A stretch of 64,000 nucleotides of DNA from the NCBI GenBank assembly GCA_050291935.1, contig JBNKKR010000005.1, positions 62,001-126,000 of the forward strand, read 5' to 3'. A program made the translations under genes and the position numbers. Position 1 is the first letter of the stretch. Every line of letters starts with the position of its first letter. Source of the stretch: Desulfocapsa sp050291935. GTDB taxonomy: Bacteria > Desulfobacterota > Desulfobulbia > Desulfobulbales > Desulfocapsaceae. Shown one piece after another: positions 18,413 through 27,316 of the stretch. The notes under the pieces were generated by a model. The model saw nothing but the letters and a program-made list of their open reading frames with translations. It was not told the origin of the DNA and made no database searches.

Positions 18413-20281
18413 ATGGATCATCCTGTAAATCGCTTTCGAAAATGGACTATTCCACTGCTACTTGGAATTGTGCTTTCATTTGCATACCTCCATTTTTTTG
18501 AGAACAGGGCCTATGTTGAGCTTGAGATACAGGTTCCCAAGAAAACGTGGTTTACCCTGTATTGGGCAAAGGAGGGAAAAGGATACAGCAAATGGAGAAG
18601 GGCAAAAGTTAGAGTCTATCCAGGAAAAGAACGATATCATTTTTATCTCAGCGACTTGCGAGGTGTTGCGCGTTTGCGCGTTGATCCGCAAATGTACAGG
18701 GGAGAGGTGGTGCTAAAAGGCTTGCATATTCGGCAAAATGGCAAGCAACCTTTACATTTCACAAAGGAACATGATTTTAAGGCTTTTCGCCCGCTCTTTC
18801 AGATAGCAAACAGTCATTGGGACAAAGACGGTTTTCATATAGCAAGTAGTGGAAATGACCCGCAACTTGAACTTTTTCTATCCTTGCATGACGAACATTC
18901 AACTATCTGGCTTCTCTTTGTTCGTTTAGTCGCTATTTTTGCCCTGATTTTTCTCTTTTTTCGGGCAACAGAGAATTTTCGTCAAGAAGAGGTGTTCATT
19001 CCCATTTTCATGGTGGTGGCATTTACGTTAGTGTTGATAATGGCAGTTATCTCCGAGGAAAATGTGCATCCGGATGAATATGTTCATTTGGATGCGGCGG
19101 ACTATTATACAGATAATTTTCTTCCACCCAGGGTGGATGATCCTGCCATTGAACATACCTACTCTGTATATGGCGTATCGCGTCTTAATGGTCATGAGGT
19201 TTCTTATTTTCTCACTGGAAAGCTGTCAACTATACTTGATTCTTTTCACTTGCCCAGGTATCTCAGCCTGCGGATGTTTAATGTGTTATTGTTTTTTCTG
19301 TTGCTCCTCTATATCTATAAAAGCCCAGGGGCACGAATTTTGGCAGCCCCTCTTCTGATTTCTCCCCAGCTCTGGTATATTTTCAGCTACTGTAATTCCG
19401 ACGCCTTTGCCCTTGCTGTTGGTTTTATTCTTGCCTGTCAATGTGCGTTGCCAAGCTCCTGGCTCAATTCCTATCTGCTGGGGAGATTGTCTGGTAATCG
19501 ATTGTTTGCTATTGTCTGTTTTTCCTGCCTTGGGGCAGCACTTTTCTTACTGAAAAAAAATTATCTCTTTTTTACCATTTTTCTTGCGGGATATTTGGCT
19601 TGGAAAATGTTTTTTCTTCTTCCCACGGAAATTCGAAGACAATACCTTAAAAATGCAGCGCTTATTACCTGTTTTGGAGCTGTGCTTGCAGGACTGCATA
19701 TGGGGACCAGCTATATGGTAAATGGTCCGGATATGGCTGCCAAAAAGAGTGCGATCCAAGAACGATTGGCAGAACCTGAATACAAGGCTTCTACCCCTTT
19801 AGCCAAGAAGCATCCTTTTTTGTACCGAAAAGCACGGGGTGATTCTCTAAAAAAGATTGTAACAGTGGATAGGTGGTTTGAAAAATCGTATCGTAGTGCT
19901 TTTGGCTCATATGGCTACTTTACAGTGGTTGCAGTAGACTCATACTATAATACGGTGCGCCCCTTTGCCCTTTTGTTGTTTTTTCTTATCGTCTTCGGCC
20001 TGGTGTTTCGTGGTGGCCTATTGCTAAATCTGCTCCTTCTTCTTTTCCTTAGTTGTTCTGGCGGCCTTATTGCTGCCTCTTTGTATCATTCCTGGACCAT
20101 GGATTATCAAACCCAGGGAAGATATCTTTTTCCTGTGGTTCCTATGCTTTGTGTGCTTTTGTATCACGCAAGGCCTCTGGTGCAGACAACACTATATAAA
20201 GTCTTGCTCTCGGCATTGTTCTTATTATCCGTATATTCTTTTGTCTTTGTCGCTTTGCTTCGATTACCCAAAATAGCGTAG
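18413..20281 (+). CDS. DUF2142-like polytopic membrane protein with N-terminal periplasmic module
   Basis: 622 residues. A first membrane segment (WTIPLLLGIVLSFAYLHFF) is followed by a ~130-residue external beta-rich module (residues ~32-165, with ARLRVDPQMYRGEVVL), then about ten further membrane segments. The first loop after the second pair reads HPDEYVHLDAADYY, an acidic loop of the type seen in DUF2142 and other GT-C-like proteins that use polyprenyl-linked sugars. The fold suggests a membrane glycosyltransferase, but no reaction is established for DUF2142. The external module looks related to those in the proteins at 11702 and 44317. ATG 18413 has only a weak ribosome site. The next gene follows closely. 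Confidence 0.7.
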   Translation: MDHPVNRFRKWTIPLLLGIVLSFAYLHFFENRAYVELEIQVPKKTWFTLYWAKEGKGYSKWRRAKVRVYPGKERYHFYLSDLRGVARLRVDPQMYRGEVVLKGLHIRQNGKQPLHFTKEHDFKAFRPLFQIANSHWDKDGFHIASSGNDPQLELFLSLHDEHSTIWLLFVRLVAIFALIFLFFRATENFRQEEVFIPIFMVVAFTLVLIMAVISEENVHPDEYVHLDAADYYTDNFLPPRVDDPAIEHTYSVYGVSRLNGHEVSYFLTGKLSTILDSFHLPRYLSLRMFNVLLFFLLLLYIYKSPGARILAAPLLISPQLWYIFSYCNSDAFALAVGFILACQCALPSSWLNSYLLGRLSGNRLFAIVCFSCLGAALFLLKKNYLFFTIFLAGYLAWKMFFLLPTEIRRQYLKNAALITCFGAVLAGLHMGTSYMVNGPDMAAKKSAIQERLAEPEYKASTPLAKKHPFLYRKARGDSLKKIVTVDRWFEKSYRSAFGSYGYFTVVAVDSYYNTVRPFALLLFFLIVFGLVFRGGLLLNLLLLLFLSCSGGLIAASLYHSWTMDYQTQGRYLFPVVPMLCVLLYHARPLVQTTLYKVLLSALFLLSVYSFVFVALLRLPKIA

Positions 20282-20316
20282 ATTTTTATTTGCCCAACAA
20301 TTTACAGGAGAGAAAT

Positions 20317-22698
20317 GTGTCAGGTTCTATCTTAAATAATGGACTGTCCCTACGAACGCTTGGTTATATATCCATCGTAGCGCTCTCCACCCTTTTTTAT
20401 GAATTGTCACTGATTCGTATCCTTGATACCCTCTGGTATCCACATTTCGCCTATATGGTTATCACCTTAGCCCTTTTAGGATTTGGTATTTCAGGTGTGG
20501 TCACATCTGTGCTTGCAGAACGTGAGTTTCTTTTTCGCCATGGTACTTTATTGCTTCTTAGTGTTAGCCTTGCACTCAGCTATGGTGGAATATTTTTCTT
20601 TTTGAACCGCTTTCACATAGATTTTATTGCATTTGAGACTATTGCCTCCCTAGGCGTACGGGTATTGCTGGTCTTTTTGGGATTGGTTTTCCCATTTTTT
20701 GTAAGTGGATTGATTCTGTCGATTCTCTTCACCAAACATCATAAGAAGTTTGGAAAACTCTATTTTTGGGATTTGGTTGGCGCCTCTTTGGGATGTCTGC
20801 TGGTGCCGTTGTTGATTCCCGTTTTTGGTGGACCAGGGATGTTATTTGTGGCCTCAATTTTTGCTTTTATGGCCATTACCCTGATCAGCCGTTCCAGGGT
20901 TGTACAGTCTGTTTCCATTCTCTGTTCAGTGTTGATTGCTGCTTTGTTACTCAGTAGGGGGGATAACTATCTTGAGATTAGCCCTCATATGGATAAACGT
21001 GGTTTTAAGAGTATGCAAGTGGATAAATTGCTTACCAAATGGGATAGGATATCAAGGATTGATCTTATTCAATACCGGGAGCAGTTTGTGTGGATTGCCT
21101 ATGATGGAGGAACCCAAACCAGTTATTTTTATAATTTTGATGGTGATTATGAAACATTACGAGAATCACTCCCAGAAAATGCTACCTTGCAGTTTTGGGA
21201 TAAATTTGTTTTTGCATCCCATTGGCTGAAAGAGGGAACTGAGCCCACTGTACTTGTTATTGGCGCAGCGGGTGGCCAGGAAACCAAGGCCGCGATAACA
21301 TTTGGGGCCAAGGAGGTTGACGCAGTTGAGATGGTGGGTTCCGTCCTTGAGCTTGGGAAGAGTAAGTATGCCGTTGAACCGTACAATAATGCTAAGGTAA
21401 ACGTGGTAAGGGGTGAGGGGCGGAGTTTTTTGCGGGCTTCCGGAAAACGGTATGATATTATCCAGATGATGTCCAACCACACTTCCGCGTCCATTGCCTC
21501 CGGTTCAGGCGCTGTTTCCCCAAATTACCTGCAGACAACAGATGGCTATAAGGAATATTTTGCCCATCTTTCAGAAAATGGTGTTTTACACATAAACCAT
21601 CATATTTATCCGAAGATGGTTTTGACTGCTGCCCGTGCCTGGAAAGAGTCTGGCAGAAATGACTTTGCAAAACATTTTTTACTCTATTATGCCAATAATT
21701 GGTTTAACTTGCCGACGCTTCTAATCAAGATGAAGCCATGGACAGAAGAGGAAGTGGCCAAAGTACGAACACTGATGGATGATAAGCGTTTTCATTTAAA
21801 CCATAATCCTTTGGACCCCTCCACTTCAAAGCTTAAGAAAGAGTTTTTCACCGGCACTTTACCAAAGGAATTACTTGCCAAAATCCCCTATCGTATGGAT
21901 GTGCCCACCGACGACCAACCATTTTTCAATCATATGCGGAAGCGTTTAAAGAAAGTGTCTTACAAAGAGCCATATGTTGACACTTCGGTGAAGGTACTTT
22001 TAAATGACTCCATTAAACATGGCGTCCCCATGGATATTATACATCTGCTTGTTTCAGCAGGTTCGGCACTGCTGATTGCTGTTGTTTGCCTTTTTGGGCC
22101 ACTTCTATTCTCAAAAGTTGGTCGTGCCCGTTGGCCTGGGAAGGGCGCTTTTATTGTCTATTTTGCATGTTTGGGAGCAGGGTTTATTAGTATTGAACTG
22201 ATTTTTGTTCAGTTGTTTCATAAATTGGTCGGTTTCCCACTGTATACCTATGTGACGGTTGTCTTTGCATTTCTTCTTGCGGCAGGTCTCGGTAGTTATG
22301 TTACCGATAAAACGAATTTGCATACCAAAATCTCAGCCCGTTTTACTCCTTTTATGGTTATTCCCACCTACGGGATAGTACTATTGTTATGCAAAGAACC
22401 ATTACTTAATTACTTTTTGCAATGGTCACCATTTTTCCGGATGGCTGCAGCCTTTTTACTTATTGTGCCCCTTGGTTTTTTTATGGGAATGCCATTTGCT
22501 TTGGGGATAGCCAGCTCACATGCAAACGGAAAAGGAGCTGTGGGATGGGCATGGGCCATTAACGGGTTGTTTACCGTTTTAGGCGGGGTAGTTAGCATCG
22601 TCTTGGCCATTTATATTGGCTTTTTTAATACCTTGCTGCTTGCTTTTCTAATCTATATGTTGGCGGGTGTTTTGCTGCCCCGTTTTGCAAGGGCATAA
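20317..22698 (+). CDS. Membrane-embedded spermidine-synthase-like protein
   Basis: 793 residues starting at GTG 20317, chosen because AGGAG lies six bases upstream (the open frame extends to TTG 20290). About seven N-terminal membrane segments are followed by a Rossmann methyltransferase-like domain (residues ~300-430: VLVIGAAGGQETKAA, DAVEMVGSVLEL, DIIQMMSNHTS), then TDDQPFFNHM and about six more membrane segments. This is the architecture of MFS-fused spermidine synthase family proteins. The glycine loop is GAAGGQE rather than the GGGDG of true spermidine synthases, so polyamine synthesis should not be assumed. Its presence inside a polysaccharide locus is notable; aminopropyl or other transfer to a surface component is only a guess. 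Confidence 0.75.
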   Translation: MSGSILNNGLSLRTLGYISIVALSTLFYELSLIRILDTLWYPHFAYMVITLALLGFGISGVVTSVLAEREFLFRHGTLLLLSVSLALSYGGIFFFLNRFHIDFIAFETIASLGVRVLLVFLGLVFPFFVSGLILSILFTKHHKKFGKLYFWDLVGASLGCLLVPLLIPVFGGPGMLFVASIFAFMAITLISRSRVVQSVSILCSVLIAALLLSRGDNYLEISPHMDKRGFKSMQVDKLLTKWDRISRIDLIQYREQFVWIAYDGGTQTSYFYNFDGDYETLRESLPENATLQFWDKFVFASHWLKEGTEPTVLVIGAAGGQETKAAITFGAKEVDAVEMVGSVLELGKSKYAVEPYNNAKVNVVRGEGRSFLRASGKRYDIIQMMSNHTSASIASGSGAVSPNYLQTTDGYKEYFAHLSENGVLHINHHIYPKMVLTAARAWKESGRNDFAKHFLLYYANNWFNLPTLLIKMKPWTEEEVAKVRTLMDDKRFHLNHNPLDPSTSKLKKEFFTGTLPKELLAKIPYRMDVPTDDQPFFNHMRKRLKKVSYKEPYVDTSVKVLLNDSIKHGVPMDIIHLLVSAGSALLIAVVCLFGPLLFSKVGRARWPGKGAFIVYFACLGAGFISIELIFVQLFHKLVGFPLYTYVTVVFAFLLAAGLGSYVTDKTNLHTKISARFTPFMVIPTYGIVLLLCKEPLLNYFLQWSPFFRMAAAFLLIVPLGFFMGMPFALGIASSHANGKGAVGWAWAINGLFTVLGGVVSIVLAIYIGFFNTLLLAFLIYMLAGVLLPRFARA

Positions 22699-22735
22699 AT
22701 GGAAACTCCGCTAAATAAAAGAAAGAAGGAGCGAT

Positions 22736-23548
22736 ATGGCTGTATTAATTGATGGGCATGTTCATTTGTATCCGGAGTTTTCCACCCTGGAATTTTTCGA
22801 TGCGGTCTTTGCTAATTTTCATCTGATTCGAGATGGGCAAAATTTGCCAACCGATTCTGATTATGCCATTTTTTTAACAGAAGGGGGAGACCACGATATG
22901 TTTTCCAAACTGTTTACAATGACAGAATTAAGAGATGAAGATGGATCGCAAAGGTTCACCATTGAGCGTTGTCCGGGGCAGAACAGCCTGTTAGTGAAAA
23001 AAGATGATGTCAGGTTGTATGTATTTCGGGGACGACAGCATGTTAGTGAAGAGAAGATAGAACTTCTCTCACTCTTTTCAAGGGAAGCAATTAAAGATAG
23101 AAGTCTGTCTTTACAAACACTTGCCCAAAAGGTGGCCGAATCTAACGGAATAGTTGTTATTCCTTGGGGAGTGGGGAAATGGTTTGGCAAAAGGGGGAAA
23201 ACGATTAAAAAGTTCCTTGAGCAAGAACAGAAAATTCCCTTTTTTCTTGGTGATAGTGGAAACCGGCCATTATTTTGGCCGACACCTTCGTTATTTGCAG
23301 TGGCAGCAAATAAAGGAGTCCAGCTTTTATCCGGGAGCGATCCTTTACCCCTTCGGTCCCATTACAAACGGGCAGTAAGTACCGGAACCATGTTTGTAGA
23401 AGGTTCTATAGCTCCTGATAATCCGGAAAAATCGCTTCGAGAACTGTTTCTTTCGGGTATAAACGGGGTAGAGTTTGGCCTTCGTCAAAATCCCTTTGCT
23501 TTTTTTTATGACCAGTTATATATCAACGTTCTAAAGAGATTTTTTTAA
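22736..23548 (+). CDS. Predicted metal-dependent hydrolase (HxH motif)
   Basis: 270 residues from ATG 22736 with an excellent ribosome site (AAGGAG, seven bases). It begins MAVLIDGHVHLYPEF, the HxH metal motif (His8, His10) that opens the TIM-barrel of PHP and amidohydrolase-like enzymes. Later segments IVVIPWGVGKWFG, FFLGDSGNRPLFW and LLSGSDPLPL could give further metal or catalytic residues (Asp in GSDP). I do not recognise a named family. It is cytosolic with no signal peptide. It lies after the spermidine-synthase-like gene and ends a run, since a 138-base gap with inverted repeats follows. Confidence 0.6.
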   Translation: MAVLIDGHVHLYPEFSTLEFFDAVFANFHLIRDGQNLPTDSDYAIFLTEGGDHDMFSKLFTMTELRDEDGSQRFTIERCPGQNSLLVKKDDVRLYVFRGRQHVSEEKIELLSLFSREAIKDRSLSLQTLAQKVAESNGIVVIPWGVGKWFGKRGKTIKKFLEQEQKIPFFLGDSGNRPLFWPTPSLFAVAANKGVQLLSGSDPLPLRSHYKRAVSTGTMFVEGSIAPDNPEKSLRELFLSGINGVEFGLRQNPFAFFYDQLYINVLKRFF

Positions 23549-23569
23549 AAGTATAAAGCTGAGCTGAGC

Positions 23570-23618
23570 AGCTTGCCTGCTCGTACGAAACTTATGCCCT
23601 GGCGGTATAAGGCAAGCT
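23570..23618. terminator. Inverted repeats after the HxH hydrolase gene
   Basis: Two overlapping inverted repeats occur: AGCTTGCCT (23570-23578) with AGGCAAGCT (23610-23618), and inside it CTTATGCC (23591-23598) with GGTATAAG (23604-23611). A T-rich stretch (CTTGTTTTTATTTT) begins 12 bases later. Together they could form a terminator or a two-state RNA structure; the distance to the T-run makes this uncertain. Confidence 0.35.
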
Positions 23619-23686
23619 TATACTTCCTGTCTTGTTTTTATTTTCAAACCAAGGGGGCATTTATTTATCATAAATGAAATAGATAC

Positions 23687-24733
23687 GTGGAATCCGTTGA
23701 CGCGCCAAGGCGTGGAATTGTTTTTAAGGTTGCTGTAATTACGTTCTTTCTGTTGTTTTTCTCCATGCTAATGCTTTTCTGTATGGAAGGATGTTTTCGC
23801 TTTGTATATCGCAATGTGTTATCGACAGCCGATGGCACGTCGTATTTTTCAGTAAAAAGCCATCATCTCTTTGCGGCGGAGCAAAATAGTTGGAAATTTA
23901 GGGGTAAGCAATTTGAAGAGCGTCCCGATGATCGGTATAGATTGGTAGTTGCCGGTGACAGTTTGGCCTGGGGACAGGGTGTTTATCCAGCAAGTGAACG
24001 TTTTCCTGAACGTGTTGAGTCAATGTTGGATAGATCGGGGAGGGGAGCTTCCTCCGATCTTGAAATGATTAATATTGGAATACGTGGTTTTAATCTTTCC
24101 AATCACTTGAAATTTCTATCTTTTATTGATGACATTAAACCTGATTACGTTCTGTATCAGTGGTATATCAATGATATGGTGCCCAACCATAATCCAAAAT
24201 ATTACACGCCGGAACATTTATTGAAAAATCGGGGTGTGCATACATGGTTTTGGCAGCACTCGGCCTTGTATTATCTTATGCAAAGATGGTACGGGAGCTG
24301 GCAGATAAGTCATGGAAAAAAGAAGACCTATGCCCAGTTTTTACAAACTGTTCTTGCAGATCCTAATGGGAAAGCTGCTCAACGGGCGAAGCGTATTTTT
24401 GTAAAGATGATTCATCATCATAGGGAGAAAAATAGAGGATTTGGGGTGGTATTGTTTCCCAGTTTTTATGGACCAATGGATCATTATAACCTTGATTTTC
24501 TCCATGAGCAGATGTTGACCGTTTGTAATGAAGAGCATGTTGATTGTTTGGATTTGCGAGATGCATATAGGGATGTCGATCATAAAAAACTATGGGCAAA
24601 TTCTTTTGATCCGCACCCCGGCAAGCTTGCCCACAAAATTGCGGCAGATGCGATTTATGCCCATTTTGGTGCTTCTTGGCAAGAAAAGGCCAAGCAAAAG
24701 GAAGAAATGGCCCACGGGAAACTGAAAGGATGA
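23687..24733 (+). CDS. Membrane-anchored SGNH/GDSL-family protein
   Basis: 348 residues starting at GTG 23687. An N-terminal membrane anchor (VAVITFFLLFFSMLMLFCM) precedes a periplasmic SGNH domain: VVAGDSLAWGQG (Ser nucleophile), MINIGIRGFNLS (oxyanion Gly), LYQWYINDMVP (Asn) and NSFDPHPGKLAH (Asp/His). All four blocks are present, so an esterase or acyltransferase activity on a surface glycan is likely. It overlaps the next gene, an SxtJ-like protein, by four bases (ATGA), making it part of the carbamoyltransferase cluster. SGNH proteins commonly accompany such clusters. The ribosome site is not strong. Confidence 0.8.
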   Translation: MESVDAPRRGIVFKVAVITFFLLFFSMLMLFCMEGCFRFVYRNVLSTADGTSYFSVKSHHLFAAEQNSWKFRGKQFEERPDDRYRLVVAGDSLAWGQGVYPASERFPERVESMLDRSGRGASSDLEMINIGIRGFNLSNHLKFLSFIDDIKPDYVLYQWYINDMVPNHNPKYYTPEHLLKNRGVHTWFWQHSALYYLMQRWYGSWQISHGKKKTYAQFLQTVLADPNGKAAQRAKRIFVKMIHHHREKNRGFGVVLFPSFYGPMDHYNLDFLHEQMLTVCNEEHVDCLDLRDAYRDVDHKKLWANSFDPHPGKLAHKIAADAIYAHFGASWQEKAKQKEEMAHGKLKG

Positions 24734-25188
24734 AAACAAAATATCAACAAAATAATGTTTCCAAGGCCATTTGGCCCTGGCACCAAGAAAAGGCTCCGTC
24801 TTTGGAGAAGAAACCGACACTGCTTTCTGCAATATTCATTTTACTACTATCCTGGGGGGTTGGATATTTTTTGTATCGATCGCAACACACTATGCTTGCG
24901 TTGGTAACTTTTTCCATTTCCATACTGGTTTTTATTTCCGCTCTTTTTCTTCCATCGCTTTACGCAAGCATCGACCGTTTTTGTAAGAAAATATCTTCTA
25001 TTGTCGGGATGTTGTTAACCTGGTTTTTTCTTCTCCCCTTTTTTTATATCTGTTTCCCATTGGGAAGGATTGCTCAGCTAATCAAAAGAAAGGACCCAAT
25101 GCAGCGATCCTTTGATTCTAAAAGTTCGACATATTGGCAAATTTGCAACGAATCTTCCTCGGTAGATGGCTATAAGAGGCAGTTTTAA
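24730..25188 (+). CDS. SxtJ-family membrane protein
   Basis: 152 residues from ATG 24730, overlapping the upstream stop (ATGA) with AAAGG just before it; the longer frame from 24676 is rejected. Two hydrophobic regions (LLSAIFILLLSWGVGYFLY and LVTFSISILVFISALFL) and a third near MLLTWFFLLPFFYICFP are followed by LGRIAQLIKRKDPMQRSF and STYW. The P-x-G-R-x(6)-R-K-D-P and final S-x-Y-W pattern is that of the SxtJ family, named for a saxitoxin-cluster protein and usually found beside a carbamoyltransferase. Its function is unknown; it may anchor the transferase at the membrane. The carbamoyltransferase gene starts in the overlapping TAATG. Confidence 0.8.
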   Translation: MKTKYQQNNVSKAIWPWHQEKAPSLEKKPTLLSAIFILLLSWGVGYFLYRSQHTMLALVTFSISILVFISALFLPSLYASIDRFCKKISSIVGMLLTWFFLLPFFYICFPLGRIAQLIKRKDPMQRSFDSKSSTYWQICNESSSVDGYKRQF

Positions 25189-27014
25189 TGAATATTCTTG
25201 GGATTAGTGCATATTATCACGATTCTGCAGCAGCGTTAATCCAGGACGGGAAAATTGTTGCTGCAGCCCAGGAAGAACGCTTTAGCAGGATAAAACATGA
25301 TCATGCTTTTCCGCTCCATGCTATCCGCTACTGTTTGGCAGAAGCTGGAGGGGACAAGACACAAGTTGATGCGGTAACATTTTATGACAAGCCTATTTTA
25401 AAGTTTGCAAGACTTATGGAGACCTACTTCAGTGTGGCTCCATTGGGACTCGCCTCCTTTATGAAGGCCATGCCACTCTGGATGAAACAGAAATTGTGGA
25501 TTCCATATATGATTGAAAAGGGACTTGCCCAATGTGGGGTAAAATGTGAAGAGACCTTTTTTGCCGAGCATCATCAGTCCCATGGTGCTTCTTCTTTTTA
25601 TCCATCACCTTTTCAAGAGGCGGCAATTTTAACCCTTGATGGTGTTGGAGAGTGGGCCACTGCAACGATTGCGGTTGGACATGACAACAGAATAGAGATG
25701 CAACGAGAGTTGCGCTTTCCGCACTCACTTGGACTTTTATACTCCGCCCTTACTTATTTTACCGGTTTCAGGGTAAATTCCGGTGAATATAAGCTAATGG
25801 GCCTCGCACCCTATGGCAAAGCAAAGTATGTTGATCGAATTTTCGAGCACCTCTTGGACCTGAAAGAGGATGGGTCGTTTCGCCTCAATATGGACTACTT
25901 TTCCTATATGCAAGGCTTGAAGATGACCTCAAAAAAAATGGAACAGCTTTTTGATGGCCCACCTCGCGTTCCTGAAAGTTCGATTACCCAAAGAGAAATG
26001 GACATAGCGGCTTCTATTCAAGTGGTGACCGAGGAAATTGTACTTCGCATGGCGCGCTATGTTAAAGAGCTAACGGGGATGGAATTTCTTTGTCTTTCAG
26101 GAGGGGTAGCGTTAAATTGTGTTGCCAATGGACGTTTACTGCGAGAAAAACTGTTTAAGGATATCTATATCCAGCCAGCATCCGGGGACGCTGGAGGCGC
26201 CCTTGGCGCTGCGCTGCTTACCTGGTACCAGATTAAAGGTAACTCTCGGAGAGTGAGAGGTCGTTCTGATGGCATGGAGGGGTCTTATCTTGGCCCGTCC
26301 TTTGATGATGAAGAAATAGGAGCGTATCTTGGCTATCACAACTACATAGCCCACAAAATGGAAGGCTCAGATTGGAGTCGTGGAATTGCTGAGAGGATGG
26401 CCGACGGAAAGGTTATAGGTCTTTTTCAAGGGAGAATGGAATTTGGCCCAAGGGCCCTTGGTTGTCGCTCAATTATTGGTGATGCCCGTTCTACCACCAT
26501 GCAGTCCATAATGAATCTAAAAATTAAGTATAGAGAATCGTTTCGACCTTTTGCCCCATCTTGTCTTGCGGAAAAAGTTGGGGACTATTTTGAGATAGAT
26601 CGTCCGTCACCCTATATGCTGTTAGTGGCAGATGTAAAAAAGGATAGATGTCTTGCAGTGGGAGAGCAAAAGGAGGTGCCTTTTGAAAAACAGATTAACC
26701 AGGTACGCTCAGATATACCGGCTGTAACCCATGTTGATTGTTCCGCTAGAATACAGACAGTAACTCCAGAAACAAATAAAAAGTATTATGATATCATCAA
26801 GGCTTTTGAAGAGTTGACCAGTTATGGGGTGATTATAAATACTTCTTTTAACGTTCGTGGAGAACCCATTGTCTGCACTCCTGAAGATGCCTATCGTTGT
26901 TTTATGCGAACAGAAATGGATTGTTTGGTCCTTGGCTCGTATATACTGGAGAAAAATGAGCAGCCGAAGTATGCAGATGATGTAAATTGGCGCAAAAGTT
27001 ATACTTTGGATTAA
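25188..27014 (+). CDS. Carbamoyltransferase (NodU/SxtI family)
   Basis: 608 residues. The N-terminal kinase-like (Kae1/YrdC-partner) domain opens with ILGISAYYHDSAAALI and AAQEERFSRIKHD, carries the metal site AEHHQSHGASSF, then LTLDGVGEWAT and FLCLSGGVALNCVANG. The C-terminal domain has FQGRMEFGPRALG and VIINTSFNVRGEP. These are the hallmarks of O-carbamoyltransferases such as NodU, which transfer carbamoyl from carbamoyl phosphate via carbamoyl-AMP to a sugar hydroxyl. It should decorate a sugar of the polymer or its precursor. The start is coupled to the SxtJ gene (TAATG) and the 54-residue SxtK-like gene follows 93 bases later. Confidence 0.92.
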   Translation: MNILGISAYYHDSAAALIQDGKIVAAAQEERFSRIKHDHAFPLHAIRYCLAEAGGDKTQVDAVTFYDKPILKFARLMETYFSVAPLGLASFMKAMPLWMKQKLWIPYMIEKGLAQCGVKCEETFFAEHHQSHGASSFYPSPFQEAAILTLDGVGEWATATIAVGHDNRIEMQRELRFPHSLGLLYSALTYFTGFRVNSGEYKLMGLAPYGKAKYVDRIFEHLLDLKEDGSFRLNMDYFSYMQGLKMTSKKMEQLFDGPPRVPESSITQREMDIAASIQVVTEEIVLRMARYVKELTGMEFLCLSGGVALNCVANGRLLREKLFKDIYIQPASGDAGGALGAALLTWYQIKGNSRRVRGRSDGMEGSYLGPSFDDEEIGAYLGYHNYIAHKMEGSDWSRGIAERMADGKVIGLFQGRMEFGPRALGCRSIIGDARSTTMQSIMNLKIKYRESFRPFAPSCLAEKVGDYFEIDRPSPYMLLVADVKKDRCLAVGEQKEVPFEKQINQVRSDIPAVTHVDCSARIQTVTPETNKKYYDIIKAFEELTSYGVIINTSFNVRGEPIVCTPEDAYRCFMRTEMDCLVLGSYILEKNEQPKYADDVNWRKSYTLD

Positions 27015-27107
27015 CAGAGTAATTGTTTTTTAGGGAAAAACGTTGAAGGTTGTTGGAAATTTCCCATGTATCAACCGGGTTGTCAAGGTGGATAGAGGAG
27101 AGGGTAT

Positions 27108-27272
27108 ATGCGATTTTTTAAACATGTTGTTGCTCTTATAAAAGAGATATTTCAATTTGCCTGGAAGAAGAAGGTATGGTGGATTGTACCAGTGGTTCTT
27201 GCTTCTTTTGTTATCGCCATTTTGGTCGTTGTTGGTGAAACCTCGGCACCATTTATTTATACCTTGTTCTAG
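27108..27272 (+). CDS. SxtK/DUF5989-like small membrane protein
   Basis: A 54-residue protein behind GGAGAGGG. It starts MRFFKHVVALIKEIFQFA, then WKKKVWWIVPVVLAS, a single hydrophobic segment, and ends with TSAPFIYTLF. A short amphipathic start, a W/K-rich turn and a tail ending APFIYTLF are what I recall for DUF5989 proteins, the SxtK-like partners of carbamoyltransferases. It completes an SxtJ-carbamoyltransferase-SxtK set. Being so short it is easily missed in annotation. Its function is unknown; a small membrane tether or regulator of the carbamoylation step is plausible. Confidence 0.82.
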   Translation: MRFFKHVVALIKEIFQFAWKKKVWWIVPVVLASFVIAILVVVGETSAPFIYTLF

Positions 27273-27316
27273 ATAAACGAAAAAAATAGTATTTCACTGA
27301 GTACTTCAGGAATTGA

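Noticed and set aside
20317..22698. Polyamine biosynthesis gene
   Set aside because: The glycine loop differs from true spermidine synthase and most of the protein is membrane; no decarboxylase gene lies nearby.
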